Assembly: GCA_003105225.1 (NCBI GenBank)
Contig: PQAK01000039.1
Span: forward strand, 1-13,835
From: Deltaproteobacteria bacterium
Lineage (GTDB): Bacteria; Desulfobacterota; Deferrimicrobia; Deferrimicrobiales; Deferrimicrobiaceae
DNA: 13,835 bases
Direction of reading: 5' to 3'
Shown here piece by piece: positions 6,359 through 13,835 of this stretch. Numbering within the stretch: the stretch's first letter is position 1; each line of letters opens with the position of its first letter. The notes beneath the pieces are model-generated. The model searched no databases and had not been told where the DNA came from. It was given only the letters and a program-made list of their open reading frames with translations. Both the position numbers and the translations under genes were made by a program.

Positions 6359-7402
6359 GTGAACGGCGTTCTGGACGACCGCGGGGCACAGGTGCTGCGC
6401 CACGTCGTGGAAGATTACATCGAGACGGCCGAGCCGGTCGGATCCCGCACCATATCCAAGAAAATGGGGCAGCAGCTGTCTCCGGCGACGATCCGCAACA
6501 TCATGGCGGACCTCGAGGAGATGGGCTACCTGGTGCAGCCCCACACCTCCGCCGGCCGCGTCCCCACGAGCTCGGGATTCCGGTATTACGTCGACTACCT
6601 CCTGGCCCGCCGCAGGCTCGCGCGGCCCGAGCGCGATCAGCTGCAGCGGATGGCGGCGGGGGAAGCCGGGTCGGCCTCCGCGGACGAGGTGGTGCGCCAG
6701 TTCAGCCGCCTGCTCTCCAGCCTCTCCCGGCAGGCGTGCGTCGTGGTCGTCTCGCGGCTGTCGAGCCAGCCGCTGCGCTCCCTGAATCTCCTCCGCGCGG
6801 GGGTCGACCGGATCCTGCTCGTGTCCGTCACCCAGGCGGGGTGGGTGGAGCACCGCCTCATCGAGGGGGAGAGGGACCTGTCGGCGGACGACCTCGTAAA
6901 GATCAACGCCTACCTGAATGAGCTTGCCGCAGGCCTTTCCCTCCCGCAGATGCGGGTGAAGATTCTGCAGGAGATGAAGAAGGAGAAGGCGCGGTACGAC
7001 CGGCTGATGCAGCGGGCATTGCTCCTGGGCGCGAGGGCGCTCGACGAGGGAAGCCCCGCGGAAGTGTACGTCGAGGGCAGGGCGAACATCCTGGACAAGC
7101 CGGAGTTCGTGGAGGACGTACAGAAGCTCAAGCGGATTCTCCGCGCGTTCGAGGAGAAAAGCATTATTGTCCGGCTCCTCGACCGGGCGCTCGAGGAAGA
7201 GGCCATCCAGGTGTCGATCGGCACGGAAAACCCGGTGGAGAGCCTTCCCGACATCTCCGTGGTGGCGTCCGGCTACCGGCTGGGGGAGGCGACGATGGGA
7301 AGCATCGGATTGATCGGCCCGGTCCGGATGGACTATTCCCATGTCATCCCCCTCGTGGAATATTCCGCCAGGCTCTTAAGCTCCGTCTTCGAGCACCGGT
7401 GA
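6359..7402 (+). CDS. hrcA: Heat-inducible transcription repressor HrcA
   Basis: A 347-residue protein of normal family length. The N-terminal winged-helix domain (about 8-75) contains the signature YIETAEPVGSRTISKK, SPATIRNIMADLEEMGYL and PHTSAGRVPTSSGFRYYVD. The central and C-terminal parts follow the family, ending in GPVRMDYSHVIPLVEYSARLL (320-340). HrcA is a cytoplasmic dimeric repressor that binds CIRCE elements. The GTG start at 6359 has a purine-rich AGGCAGGA upstream and lies 24 bases after a perfect CIRCE, so the gene almost certainly represses itself. It heads the chaperone unit, with grpE 58 bases downstream. No key element appears to be missing. Confidence 0.97.
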   Translation: MNGVLDDRGAQVLRHVVEDYIETAEPVGSRTISKKMGQQLSPATIRNIMADLEEMGYLVQPHTSAGRVPTSSGFRYYVDYLLARRRLARPERDQLQRMAAGEAGSASADEVVRQFSRLLSSLSRQACVVVVSRLSSQPLRSLNLLRAGVDRILLVSVTQAGWVEHRLIEGERDLSADDLVKINAYLNELAAGLSLPQMRVKILQEMKKEKARYDRLMQRALLLGARALDEGSPAEVYVEGRANILDKPEFVEDVQKLKRILRAFEEKSIIVRLLDRALEEEAIQVSIGTENPVESLPDISVVASGYRLGEATMGSIGLIGPVRMDYSHVIPLVEYSARLLSSVFEHR

Positions 7403-7460
7403 CCCGTAACGTCTCTTGCGGCTTGGATTCCCTTAAAGGATCGACGGAAGAGGGGGCGTC

Positions 7461-8060
7461 ATGGACGACAACGACAAGAACTCCAAGCGGGAAGCGCCCG
7501 CCGGCGATCCCGGGCCCGTCGGGCAGGAAGGCGCGGAACCGCAGCCTCCTTCCGCCGAGGAAGTTGCCGGCGAGCTCGAGGAGATGAAGAAACGCCTGGC
7601 GTATCTTGCGGCGGAGTTCGACAACTACCGCAAGCGGGTCGCGCGGGAGAAGGAGGCCGTGGTCTCGTACGGGAACGAGCGGCTTCTCCGCGCCATCCTG
7701 CCGTTTCTCGACAACCTGGAGCGCGCGATGGCGCAGGCCGGGGCGGAGAGCGCTTCGGAAGGGTTGCTCGCCGGCGTGCGGCTGACGCACGACCAGCTCC
7801 TCTCCGAGCTGGGGAAGTTCGGGCTGGAGCCGGTCTCCGCGGAAGGGGAGAGGTTCGACCCGAATCTCCACGAGGCGATCGCCCAGGTGCCATGGGAGGG
7901 GAAGCCCGAGGGGACGGTGTTGTCGGTGGCGGTGAAGGGGTACCTGCTGAACGGAAGGCTGCTCCGGCCCGCCCAGGTGACCGTGGCTGCGGCGCCGGCG
8001 TGCCCGATTCCCGATCGGGGGGACGGCGCGGACCCGGACCCCACCGGCCGGGGGAACTGA
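7461..8060 (+). CDS. grpE: Nucleotide exchange factor GrpE
   Basis: A 199-residue protein. Residues 1-35 are an acidic, Pro-rich disordered lead. A long helix follows with the family motif AEFDNYRKRVAREKE (50-64), then LPFLDNLERAM (80-90). The beta domain carries RFDPNLHEAIAQVP (131-144) and GYLLNGRLLRPAQVTVA (160-176). GrpE dimers release ADP from DnaK and so reset its substrate cycle; its helix pair also acts as a thermosensor in known cases. It starts at ATG after GAGGGGG. A Pro/Asp/Gly tail of about 23 residues (177-199) extends past the usual end of the family. The stop codon is one base before dnaJ. Its obligate partner gene dnaK, normally next, is absent here. Confidence 0.96.
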   Translation: MDDNDKNSKREAPAGDPGPVGQEGAEPQPPSAEEVAGELEEMKKRLAYLAAEFDNYRKRVAREKEAVVSYGNERLLRAILPFLDNLERAMAQAGAESASEGLLAGVRLTHDQLLSELGKFGLEPVSAEGERFDPNLHEAIAQVPWEGKPEGTVLSVAVKGYLLNGRLLRPAQVTVAAAPACPIPDRGDGADPDPTGRGN

Positions 8061-8061
8061 A

Positions 8062-9168
8062 GTGACCAAGCGCGACTATTACGAGGTGCTCGGGGTATCG
8101 CGGGACAGCTCCCCCGACGATATCAAGAAGGCGTTCCGCCAGCTCGCCCTCCAGTACCACCCCGACCGGAACCCCGGCGACAAGGGCGCCGAGGAGAAAT
8201 TCAAGGAGCTCAACGAGGCCTACTCCGTTCTCTCGGACCCCCGGAAGCGGGAGCAGTACGACGCATACGGGCACGCCGGCGCGTCCGGACAGGGATTCGG
8301 CGGTTTCGGAGACTTCCATTTCGGCGGCGTGGAAGACATCCTGAACGACTTTTTCGGGTTCGGCACGATCTTCGGGGGCGGACGGCAGAGGTCCCGCCGC
8401 GGGGCGGACCTCCGGTACAACCTGGAGATCGCCTTCGAGGAGGCGGCGTTCGGGACGGAGAAGGAGATCGTCGTCCCCCGGACCGCCGCCTGCGCGGAAT
8501 GCAAGGGAAGCGGGGCGAAACGGGGGACCCAGCCCGAGCGGTGCGCGGCCTGCAACGGGCGGGGCCAGGTATCCGTCCAGCAGGGGTTCTTCTCGATGAC
8601 CCGGACGTGCGGCCGCTGCCACGGGTCCGGGGAGATCATCCGGGACCGCTGCCCGGCGTGCGGGGGCAGCGGGGCGGTCCGGGAGAAACGGTCCCTGAAC
8701 GTGAAGGTCCCCGCGGGCGTGGACAACGGGACGCGGCTGAAGCTGCGGGGAGAAGGGGAAGCGGGACAGAACGGGGGCCCGCCGGGCGACCTCTACGTCG
8801 TGGTATCCGTGCGCGAGCATCCTTTCTTCGTGCGCGACGGGGAACACCTGCTCTGCGAGGTGCCGATCACCTTCCCCCAGGCGGCTCTGGGGGACGCGAT
8901 CGAGGTCCCGACCCTTTCCGGCAGGAAGAAGCTGACCATCCCCCCGGGAACCCAGTCGGCCCAGGAGTTCGTGATGAAGGGCGAGGGGATCGCCGTTCTC
9001 AACGGGCACCGCCGCGGGAACCTCGTGATCCGCGTCGTCATCGACGTACCGAGGAAGCTTTCCAAAAGGCAAAAAGAGCTGCTGCTCGAATTCCAGGAAC
9101 TATCGGGCGATTCCCCGGGCCCCATCTCCCGCAGCTTCCTCGAAAAGGTAAAGGAGATCTTCGGTTGA
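8062..9168 (+). CDS. dnaJ: Chaperone protein DnaJ
   Basis: A 368-residue full-length type I J-protein. The J domain (1-70) has the HPD motif at 33-35, which stimulates DnaK ATPase. A Gly/Phe region follows (about 75-107). The zinc domain has four CxxCxGxG repeats: C144/C147, C161/C164, C183/C186 and C197/C200, all intact, binding two zinc ions. The C-terminal substrate-binding domains contain GGPPGDLYVVV (238-248) and MKGEGI (305-310). It acts in the cytoplasm with DnaK and GrpE to bind unfolded proteins. It starts at GTG one base after the grpE stop with a GGGGGAA Shine-Dalgarno site, so translation is coupled. Its stop codon TGA overlaps the TTG start of the next gene by 4 nt (TTGA). Nothing is degenerate. 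Confidence 0.97.
   Translation: MTKRDYYEVLGVSRDSSPDDIKKAFRQLALQYHPDRNPGDKGAEEKFKELNEAYSVLSDPRKREQYDAYGHAGASGQGFGGFGDFHFGGVEDILNDFFGFGTIFGGGRQRSRRGADLRYNLEIAFEEAAFGTEKEIVVPRTAACAECKGSGAKRGTQPERCAACNGRGQVSVQQGFFSMTRTCGRCHGSGEIIRDRCPACGGSGAVREKRSLNVKVPAGVDNGTRLKLRGEGEAGQNGGPPGDLYVVVSVREHPFFVRDGEHLLCEVPITFPQAALGDAIEVPTLSGRKKLTIPPGTQSAQEFVMKGEGIAVLNGHRRGNLVIRVVIDVPRKLSKRQKELLLEFQELSGDSPGPISRSFLEKVKEIFG
9151..9156 (+). promoter_or_regulatory. Ribosome binding site supporting a TTG start
   Basis: AAGGAG lies inside the end of dnaJ, 8 bases before TTG at 9165. No ATG or GTG in the frame offers a better start, and the first residues after TTG form a signal peptide, so this site fixes the rare start codon. 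Confidence 0.75.
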
Positions 9169-11102
9169 TCCGCAGGTCGGCCTGGGTTCTCGGATGCTTC
9201 CTGCTGGCCGCGCCGATCGCCGTATCCCGGGGGCAGGAACCCCCTCTTTCGCCGGCGGCGGAAACGGTTCCCGTCGCCCGTCCCGCGCCTCGTACCCCTT
9301 CCCGGGGCTTCCCGGTCGCCCTCTTCTGGAAGGCCGAGGCGGATTTCCAGGCCGGCAGGGCGGGAGAGGCGCTTTCCCGTTTCCTGGACCTGGCCTACGG
9401 CGACGGGGACGACGAGCGGAAGGGATTCGTCTGGATGCGGGTGGGGGAGCTCCTGCTCGCCAAGGGAGAGTTCGAGCCGGCCCTTTCGGCGGCGGACAAG
9501 GCGATTCTCCTGTCCCGCGCCCGGTTCCTGGCGCTTTCCGCCATGGATCTCAAGTTCCGGGTGTACGCCCGCATGCAATGGAAATCCGAAGCGCGGCAGG
9601 TGGCGGCCTACCTGCTGGAGCAGCAGTACATCCATGCCGATCCTCCGAAACTGCTCGCCTTCATGGCCCGCGCGGACATGGAAAACGGCAGGGTCAGCCG
9701 GGCGATGGAATTGTTCCGGCGCGCCGCCGCGGCGGCGCACACGCCGGAGGAAGGAGCGCGGATCCGCTCGGAGAGGGACGCCCTGATCGACGGCATCACC
9801 GACATCTCGGCGCTGCGGGAGGCGTCCGAGGCGGAGGAGGAGCCGCCGGTGAAAGCCCGTCTCTTCATGGCTCTGGGAAGGCTGGCGTCGCGGAAGGGAT
9901 TCTCCGGCATGGCGGCGTTCGCACTGGAACGGGCGTCGCGGGGGGGAGGTCCCGGCGGGCAGGAAGCCGCCGAACAGCTGTTCCGCCTGGAGAAGATCCT
10001 GGCATCGCGCCCGAAGATCGTCGGGCTGGCTCCTCTCAGCGGAAAGCTGGCGGACATCGGGTTTGCCGTTCTCTCGGGCGCGGAAGTCGCCCTGCTGGAA
10101 ACGCGCCAGAAAGGGAACGACCGCCTTCCGCCGGTCGTCCGGTGGGTGGACACCGGCGGCCAGCCCGACCGTGCGCGCAGGGAGTTCCTGGCGGCGGCGC
10201 AGGATCGAAGCGTCATCGGGTTCCTGGGTCCTTTGACCGGAGAGGAGGGGCGGGCCGTCGGGGCCGTCTACGGGCCGAAATCGCCCCCGGTCCTCTACCT
10301 GGGGCAGAAGGCGATCCCGGAGAAGCCGTTCCTGTACGGGTTCGGCCTTTCGCCGCTGGCGGAGGCGCGGGCGGTCCTGTCCTACCTGCAGCGAATCGGG
10401 CAGTCCGATCTCCTGCTTTTCTACCCGGAAAACGGCTACGGAAGAGGGTTCGCGGAGGCGGTCGCCACGGCGGCGCAGGAGACCGCCCTCCGCGTGGGGA
10501 AGTCGGTTTCCTACCCGCCCGACGTCAAGGATTTCACCGACGTGATCCGCAAGGCCGTCGGGCAAACCGCTTTCACGCGCGAATCCAGGACCCGGGAGAA
10601 GGGGAAAGGATTGCGGCTGCGGCAGGAAGGCATTCTCATCGCCGACCGATGGGACCGGGTCTTCCTCCTGGCTTCGCAGCTTCGGTATTACAACGTGTAC
10701 GTTCCCCTTGCGGGATTCTCCGGCTGGAACGACCCGGAACTGATCCGGAAGGCAGGCGACGCCGTGGCGGGCGCGGTGTTTTCCGTGGATTATGCCGACG
10801 CGATTCCCGGCACCCGGGGGGAAAGGTTCCGCACGGAATACCAGGATGCGGTCCGGTCGGCCCCGTCGCGATTCGAAGCGATGGGATACGACGGGGCGAT
10901 GTTGTTCGCCGAGACGTTGGGCTTCAATTCCGGCAAGGAGGACCGCTCCGCGGGGGAAGCCGCGCGGGAGCGGATTCCCCGGCTGCGGACGTTCCAGGGC
11001 GTGACGGGGGCGTTCCAATTCGGCCCGTCGGGGGAGATGCGCCGGAAGGTGTTCCTCCTGAAGGTGGAACTCGGGAACTTCGTCCCGGTTCCGGTGCCGT
11101 AG
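9165..11102 (+). CDS. Secreted TPR plus type 1 periplasmic-binding-fold protein (penicillin-binding protein activator-like)
   Basis: A 645-residue protein starting at TTG, overlapping dnaJ by 4 nt. Residues 2-22 look like a signal peptide: IRR, then the hydrophobic run AWVLGCFLLAAPIAV. The only Cys (C11) lies too early in the hydrophobic core for a clear lipobox, so I favour a soluble or membrane-anchored periplasmic product over a lipoprotein. A Pro-rich linker is followed by a helical TPR-like region (about 50-275; AEADFQAGRAGEALSRFLDL is a good unit). From about 283 to 640 it reads as a type 1 periplasmic binding fold: IVGLAPLSGKLADIGFAVLSG, VIGFLGPLTGEEG, FYPENGYGRGFAEAV, ILIADRWDRVFLLASQL. 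TPR plus this fold matches the LpoA/penicillin-binding protein activator group, which stimulates peptidoglycan synthases. An amino-acid-ABC-transporter-type binding protein is the alternative, but no permease or ATPase genes are adjacent. Confidence 0.7.
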   Translation: MIRRSAWVLGCFLLAAPIAVSRGQEPPLSPAAETVPVARPAPRTPSRGFPVALFWKAEADFQAGRAGEALSRFLDLAYGDGDDERKGFVWMRVGELLLAKGEFEPALSAADKAILLSRARFLALSAMDLKFRVYARMQWKSEARQVAAYLLEQQYIHADPPKLLAFMARADMENGRVSRAMELFRRAAAAAHTPEEGARIRSERDALIDGITDISALREASEAEEEPPVKARLFMALGRLASRKGFSGMAAFALERASRGGGPGGQEAAEQLFRLEKILASRPKIVGLAPLSGKLADIGFAVLSGAEVALLETRQKGNDRLPPVVRWVDTGGQPDRARREFLAAAQDRSVIGFLGPLTGEEGRAVGAVYGPKSPPVLYLGQKAIPEKPFLYGFGLSPLAEARAVLSYLQRIGQSDLLLFYPENGYGRGFAEAVATAAQETALRVGKSVSYPPDVKDFTDVIRKAVGQTAFTRESRTREKGKGLRLRQEGILIADRWDRVFLLASQLRYYNVYVPLAGFSGWNDPELIRKAGDAVAGAVFSVDYADAIPGTRGERFRTEYQDAVRSAPSRFEAMGYDGAMLFAETLGFNSGKEDRSAGEAARERIPRLRTFQGVTGAFQFGPSGEMRRKVFLLKVELGNFVPVPVP

Positions 11103-11113
11103 GCCTGCTCCCC

Positions 11114-13135
11114 GTGCCGTCCGACCTCGAGCGGCGCGTTCGTGCGGCGTTTTCCCCCGGCGGCCCGCTGTCCGGGGTTCTTCGGGGATTCGAGCCCCGC
11201 CCCGGCCAGATGCGCCTCGCCGCCGCATGGGCGGCGGCCCTGTCGCGGGGGGAGATCCTCGTCGCCGAGGCGGCGACCGGCATCGGGAAGACGCTTGCGT
11301 ACCTGGTTCCCGTGGTTCTCTCGGGGCGCAGGACGGTCCTTTCCACGGGGACCCGCACGCTCCAGCAGCAGCTCGTGGAAAACGACGTGCCCATCGTGCG
11401 GGAGGCGCTCTCCGCCCCCTTCTCCTGCGTCGTCGTGAAGGGGCGCGCCAACTACCTGTGCCGCCGCCGATGGGGGAAGTTTGCGGCGGAGCCGCTGTTC
11501 GAGTTCGCCCGGGAAGCGGTCCACTTCGACCGTATGCGGGCGTTCGCCGATACCACCCGCACGGGGGACCTCTCGGAGTGCCCCGGCGTCCCGGAGGATT
11601 TCCGCGCGTGGGGCGAGGTCAACGCCCGCTCCGAGGTTTGCGATCCGACCGCCTGCGCGGACGTGGAGCGCTGCTACCTGATGGAGGTGCGCCGCCGTGC
11701 CGCCGCAGCCGACGTGGTGGTCGTCAACCACCACCTCTTCTTTGCCGACCTTGCCTTGCGGGCGAAATCGGGGGGCCACCCCGACATCCTTCCCTCCCCC
11801 GATGTCGTGGTCCTGGACGAGGCGCACGGTGTCGAGGAGGTCGCCTCCTCGTTTTTCGGTCTGAGCATCTCGCTCCGGCGCGCGCAGGAGCTGTTCCGCG
11901 ATATTTCCCGTTCCGGCGGAAAGGGGGGGGAGGAGGGGAGGTCCCTTCTTCCGGCTGCGGAGGCCTTCCGGCGCGCGTCCGAAAGCCTGTTCGCCTCCGT
12001 GGGGGAGGGCCAGGGCCGTTTCCCTCTCCGCCGGTTTTCGGAGGATGCCTCCTTCGAGCGGTATGCGGGGGAGCTGCGGCGCGCGGGAGAAGAGCTCTGC
12101 CTGGCCATTGCCTCCCGCCGGGATTCCCGCTCCGGGGGGGCGAATGATACGGCCGCGGCGGGAGGGGACCCGCGGGAAGGCGACGCGGAGGCGCTCCTGC
12201 GGCGGACCCGGTCGTTCGTCGAGGATTTCACGGCGCTGCTGTCTCCCGATCCGGGAAGCACGGTGGCCTGGGGGGAGCGCCGGGGTCACTCCGTCACGTT
12301 CTGCCGCACGCCCGTCGAGGTATCCGCGATCCTTTCCGACGTTCTCTGGAGCACGTCGGGATCGGCCCTCTTGACCTCCGCCACCCTCTCCGTTTCCGGG
12401 GAGCTGTCCTACTTCCGGGAACGCATCGGGCTGGGCGGTGTTGCCGTGAAGGAACTCATTGTGGATAATGAATTTGACTTTGCCCGGAAAGCGCTTGCGT
12501 ACGTCCCGGCCGGCCTTCCGGATCCCGGCGACGATGGGTTTCCGGCCGCCGCCGCCCGGGAAACCGCCGCCCTCCTTTCGCAGTCCGGCGGCGGGGCGCT
12601 GGTGCTGTGCACCAGCTACCGGACGATGGGCGCGCTGGAGGAGCTTCTCCGGGATACGCTTCCGTTCACCCTTTACGTGCAGGGGGACGGCCCCCGCATG
12701 CACCTGCTGCGGGCTTTCCGGGACGAGGAGGACGCGGTCCTGATCGGGACGGGAACCTTCTGGGAGGGAATCGACGTTCCCGGGGAGTCCCTGCGGTGCG
12801 TGATCATCGACAAGCTCCCGTTCGCCCCGCCGGCCGATCCCGTCGTGGCGGCGCGGATGCGGGCCGTACGGGAGCGCGGCCGGGATCCGTTCGCCGACTA
12901 TCAACTCCCCGAGGCCGTCCTGGCGCTGCGCCAGGGGGTGGGGCGCCTGCTGCGGCGCGAAGGCGATTTCGGGGTGGTGGCACTGCTGGACCACAGGGTC
13001 CTGTCCCGGTCGTACGGCGCCGTGTTCCGGGAGAACCTTCCGCCCATGACGTGGACCCGGGAACCGGGGACGGTAAGCGAATTCTTCGGAAGATTCCGGC
13101 GGGCGAAGCCGCCGGAAAGGGAGAAAAAAGGATGA
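11114..13135 (+). CDS. DinG/YoaA-type Fe-S ATP-dependent DNA helicase
   Basis: A 673-residue superfamily 2 helicase of the XPD/DinG type. An RPGQ motif near residue 29 precedes Walker A EAATGIGKT (52-60, K59). Four cysteines, C116, C176, C181 and C187, are spaced as in the 4Fe-4S domain of DinG, followed by VVVVNHHLFF (201-210). DEAH is at 235-238, TSATL at 421-425, TFWEGIDVPG at 548-557 and motif VI QGVGRLLRR at 607-615. All motifs are in one frame. Such enzymes unwind DNA 5' to 3' at forks, R-loops or damage. There is no exonuclease domain as in Firmicutes DinG. Residues 265-300 and 330-365 are Gly/Glu-rich, variable inserts; the first is encoded by a run of eight G. The start is GTG at 11114, 11 bases after the previous stop, with a weak Shine-Dalgarno site; the first Met (residue 33) would cut off the RPGQ motif. 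dinG versus yoaA cannot be decided here. Confidence 0.9.
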   Translation: MPSDLERRVRAAFSPGGPLSGVLRGFEPRPGQMRLAAAWAAALSRGEILVAEAATGIGKTLAYLVPVVLSGRRTVLSTGTRTLQQQLVENDVPIVREALSAPFSCVVVKGRANYLCRRRWGKFAAEPLFEFAREAVHFDRMRAFADTTRTGDLSECPGVPEDFRAWGEVNARSEVCDPTACADVERCYLMEVRRRAAAADVVVVNHHLFFADLALRAKSGGHPDILPSPDVVVLDEAHGVEEVASSFFGLSISLRRAQELFRDISRSGGKGGEEGRSLLPAAEAFRRASESLFASVGEGQGRFPLRRFSEDASFERYAGELRRAGEELCLAIASRRDSRSGGANDTAAAGGDPREGDAEALLRRTRSFVEDFTALLSPDPGSTVAWGERRGHSVTFCRTPVEVSAILSDVLWSTSGSALLTSATLSVSGELSYFRERIGLGGVAVKELIVDNEFDFARKALAYVPAGLPDPGDDGFPAAAARETAALLSQSGGGALVLCTSYRTMGALEELLRDTLPFTLYVQGDGPRMHLLRAFRDEEDAVLIGTGTFWEGIDVPGESLRCVIIDKLPFAPPADPVVAARMRAVRERGRDPFADYQLPEAVLALRQGVGRLLRREGDFGVVALLDHRVLSRSYGAVFRENLPPMTWTREPGTVSEFFGRFRRAKPPEREKKG

Positions 13136-13835
13136 TCCGGAAGGCGGTGTTTCCCGCTGCTGGGTTCGGGACGCGGTTTCTGCCCGCGACAAAGGCCTCT
13201 CCGAAGGAGATGCTTCCCCTGGTGGACAAGCCGCTCATCCAGCATGGGGTGGAGGAGGCGAAGGCTTCGGGGATCCGGGACATGATCATCGTCACCGGTC
13301 GCGGGAAGAACGCGATCGAGGACCATTTCGACGTTTCCTTCGAGCTGGAGGCCACTCTCGCGAAGAAGGGGGACGGCGCGATGCACGCCCTGGTCCGGTC
13401 CATTTCCGACATGGGCGATTTCTTCTATGTCCGGCAGAACCTGCCGCTGGGCCTGGGGCACGCCGTGCTTCGCTCCATGGACCTGGTCGGCGAGGAGCCG
13501 TTCGCCGTCATCCTCGCGGATGACGTGATCGACTCGAAGGTGCCGGTGCTCCGGCAGATGATCGACGCCTACGAGAAGCACAGCGCGGGGGCGGTGCTGG
13601 CCATCCAGCAGGTGCCGATGGAGCACGTGTCCCGATACGGCATCATAAAAGGAAGGAAGATCGGGGACGGGGTGTACGAGGTCGTGGACATGGTGGAAAA
13701 GCCGAAGCCGGAGAAGGCGCCTTCCGATCTTGCGATCATCGGACGCTATATCCTTCCGCCGTCGATTTTCCCGGCGCTCCAGGCGATCAAGCCGGGGGCC
13801 GGCGGAGAGCTGCAGCTGACCGACGCCATCCGGTC
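13132..13835 (+). CDS. galU: UTP--glucose-1-phosphate uridylyltransferase GalU, 3' end missing
   Basis: The first 234 residues of a protein usually about 290 long; the window edge cuts it. The nucleotide-binding loop FPAAGFGTRFLPATKASPKE (7-26) with K25 matches the family. It is followed by LPLVDKPLIQHGVEEA, LGLGHAVL (106-113), ILADD with D130/D131 as metal ligands (128-132), VEKP (188-191), GRYILP (204-209) and GELQLTDAI (225-233). The enzyme makes UDP-glucose from UTP and glucose 1-phosphate in the cytoplasm, for lipopolysaccharide, capsule and other glycans. The ATG overlaps the helicase stop codon (ATGA), with a purine-rich stretch GGGAGAAAAAAGG upstream, so translation is coupled. The ELQLTDAI end favours GalU over RfbA-type thymidylyltransferases. 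Confidence 0.95.
   Translation, partial: MIRKAVFPAAGFGTRFLPATKASPKEMLPLVDKPLIQHGVEEAKASGIRDMIIVTGRGKNAIEDHFDVSFELEATLAKKGDGAMHALVRSISDMGDFFYVRQNLPLGLGHAVLRSMDLVGEEPFAVILADDVIDSKVPVLRQMIDAYEKHSAGAVLAIQQVPMEHVSRYGIIKGRKIGDGVYEVVDMVEKPKPEKAPSDLAIIGRYILPPSIFPALQAIKPGAGGELQLTDAIR

Noticed and set aside
9194..11113. Helicase frame open far upstream of 11114
   Set aside because: That stretch overlaps the periplasmic protein gene and reads as Gly/Arg-rich non-protein sequence; helicase-like sequence starts at the GTG at 11114.
11923..11930. Possible frameshift in the helicase at the eight-G run
   Set aside because: Walker A, Fe-S cysteines and DEAH before it and SAT, GIDVPG and motif VI after it are all in the same frame.
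8793..13192. Two long minus-strand open frames opposite dnaJ, the periplasmic protein and the helicase
   Set aside because: They cross the ends of convincing + strand genes and show only Arg/Gly/Pro-rich low-complexity sequence.
1..13835. Search for tRNA, rRNA, CRISPR, insertion sequence, phage or defence genes
   Set aside because: No clover-leaf, regularly spaced repeat, transposase, integrase or known defence domain was recognised on either strand.

Overview
The window is a GC-rich bacterial sequence with every convincing gene on the + strand and very tight gene packing. It falls into two parts that do not look alike. From 1 to about 5160 codon use is extremely GC-biased: lysine is AAG in every codon I checked and GAA is rare. 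From about 5160 to the end the sequence uses many GGG, GAA and AAA codons, and its gene content (hrcA, grpE, dnaJ, DUF192, a penicillin-binding-protein-activator-like protein, a DinG-type helicase, galU) suits a Desulfobacterota/deltaproteobacteria-like genome. The left part would suit a Gemmatimonadota-like or similar high-GC soil or sediment lineage. Both taxonomic guesses are inference and weak. The switch falls inside one reading frame, in the most conserved part of a hybrid histidine kinase. The window may therefore be a chimeric metagenomic contig, or a kinase built by recombination.

Left part: the 3' end of a HEAT-repeat protein (to 877); a cold-shock protein with a strong ribosome binding site (1034-1246) and a closely linked small hypothetical gene (1252-1539), followed by a hairpin terminator; a protein with two degenerate class III nucleotide-cyclase-like domains (1681-2919); an intergenic stretch with strong hairpins (2920-3089); and a PAS-GAF-PAS-PAS-HisKA-HATPase-REC hybrid kinase (3090-5891) that carries the composition switch.

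Right part: a DUF192 gene overlaps the kinase end. Next comes a textbook heat-shock control region: a TTGACA -35 box overlapping the DUF192 stop codon, a weak -10, and a perfect CIRCE operator (6308-6334). It drives hrcA-grpE-dnaJ, with dnaK absent from its usual place. dnaJ runs without a gap into a secreted TPR/type 1 periplasmic-binding-fold protein starting at TTG, then a DinG/YoaA-type Fe-S helicase, then galU, which is cut by the window edge. Overlaps of 4 nt and gaps of 1 to 58 nt suggest one transcription unit joining heat-shock control, envelope growth, DNA repair and UDP-glucose supply. I see no tRNA, rRNA, CRISPR array, insertion sequence or phage gene.
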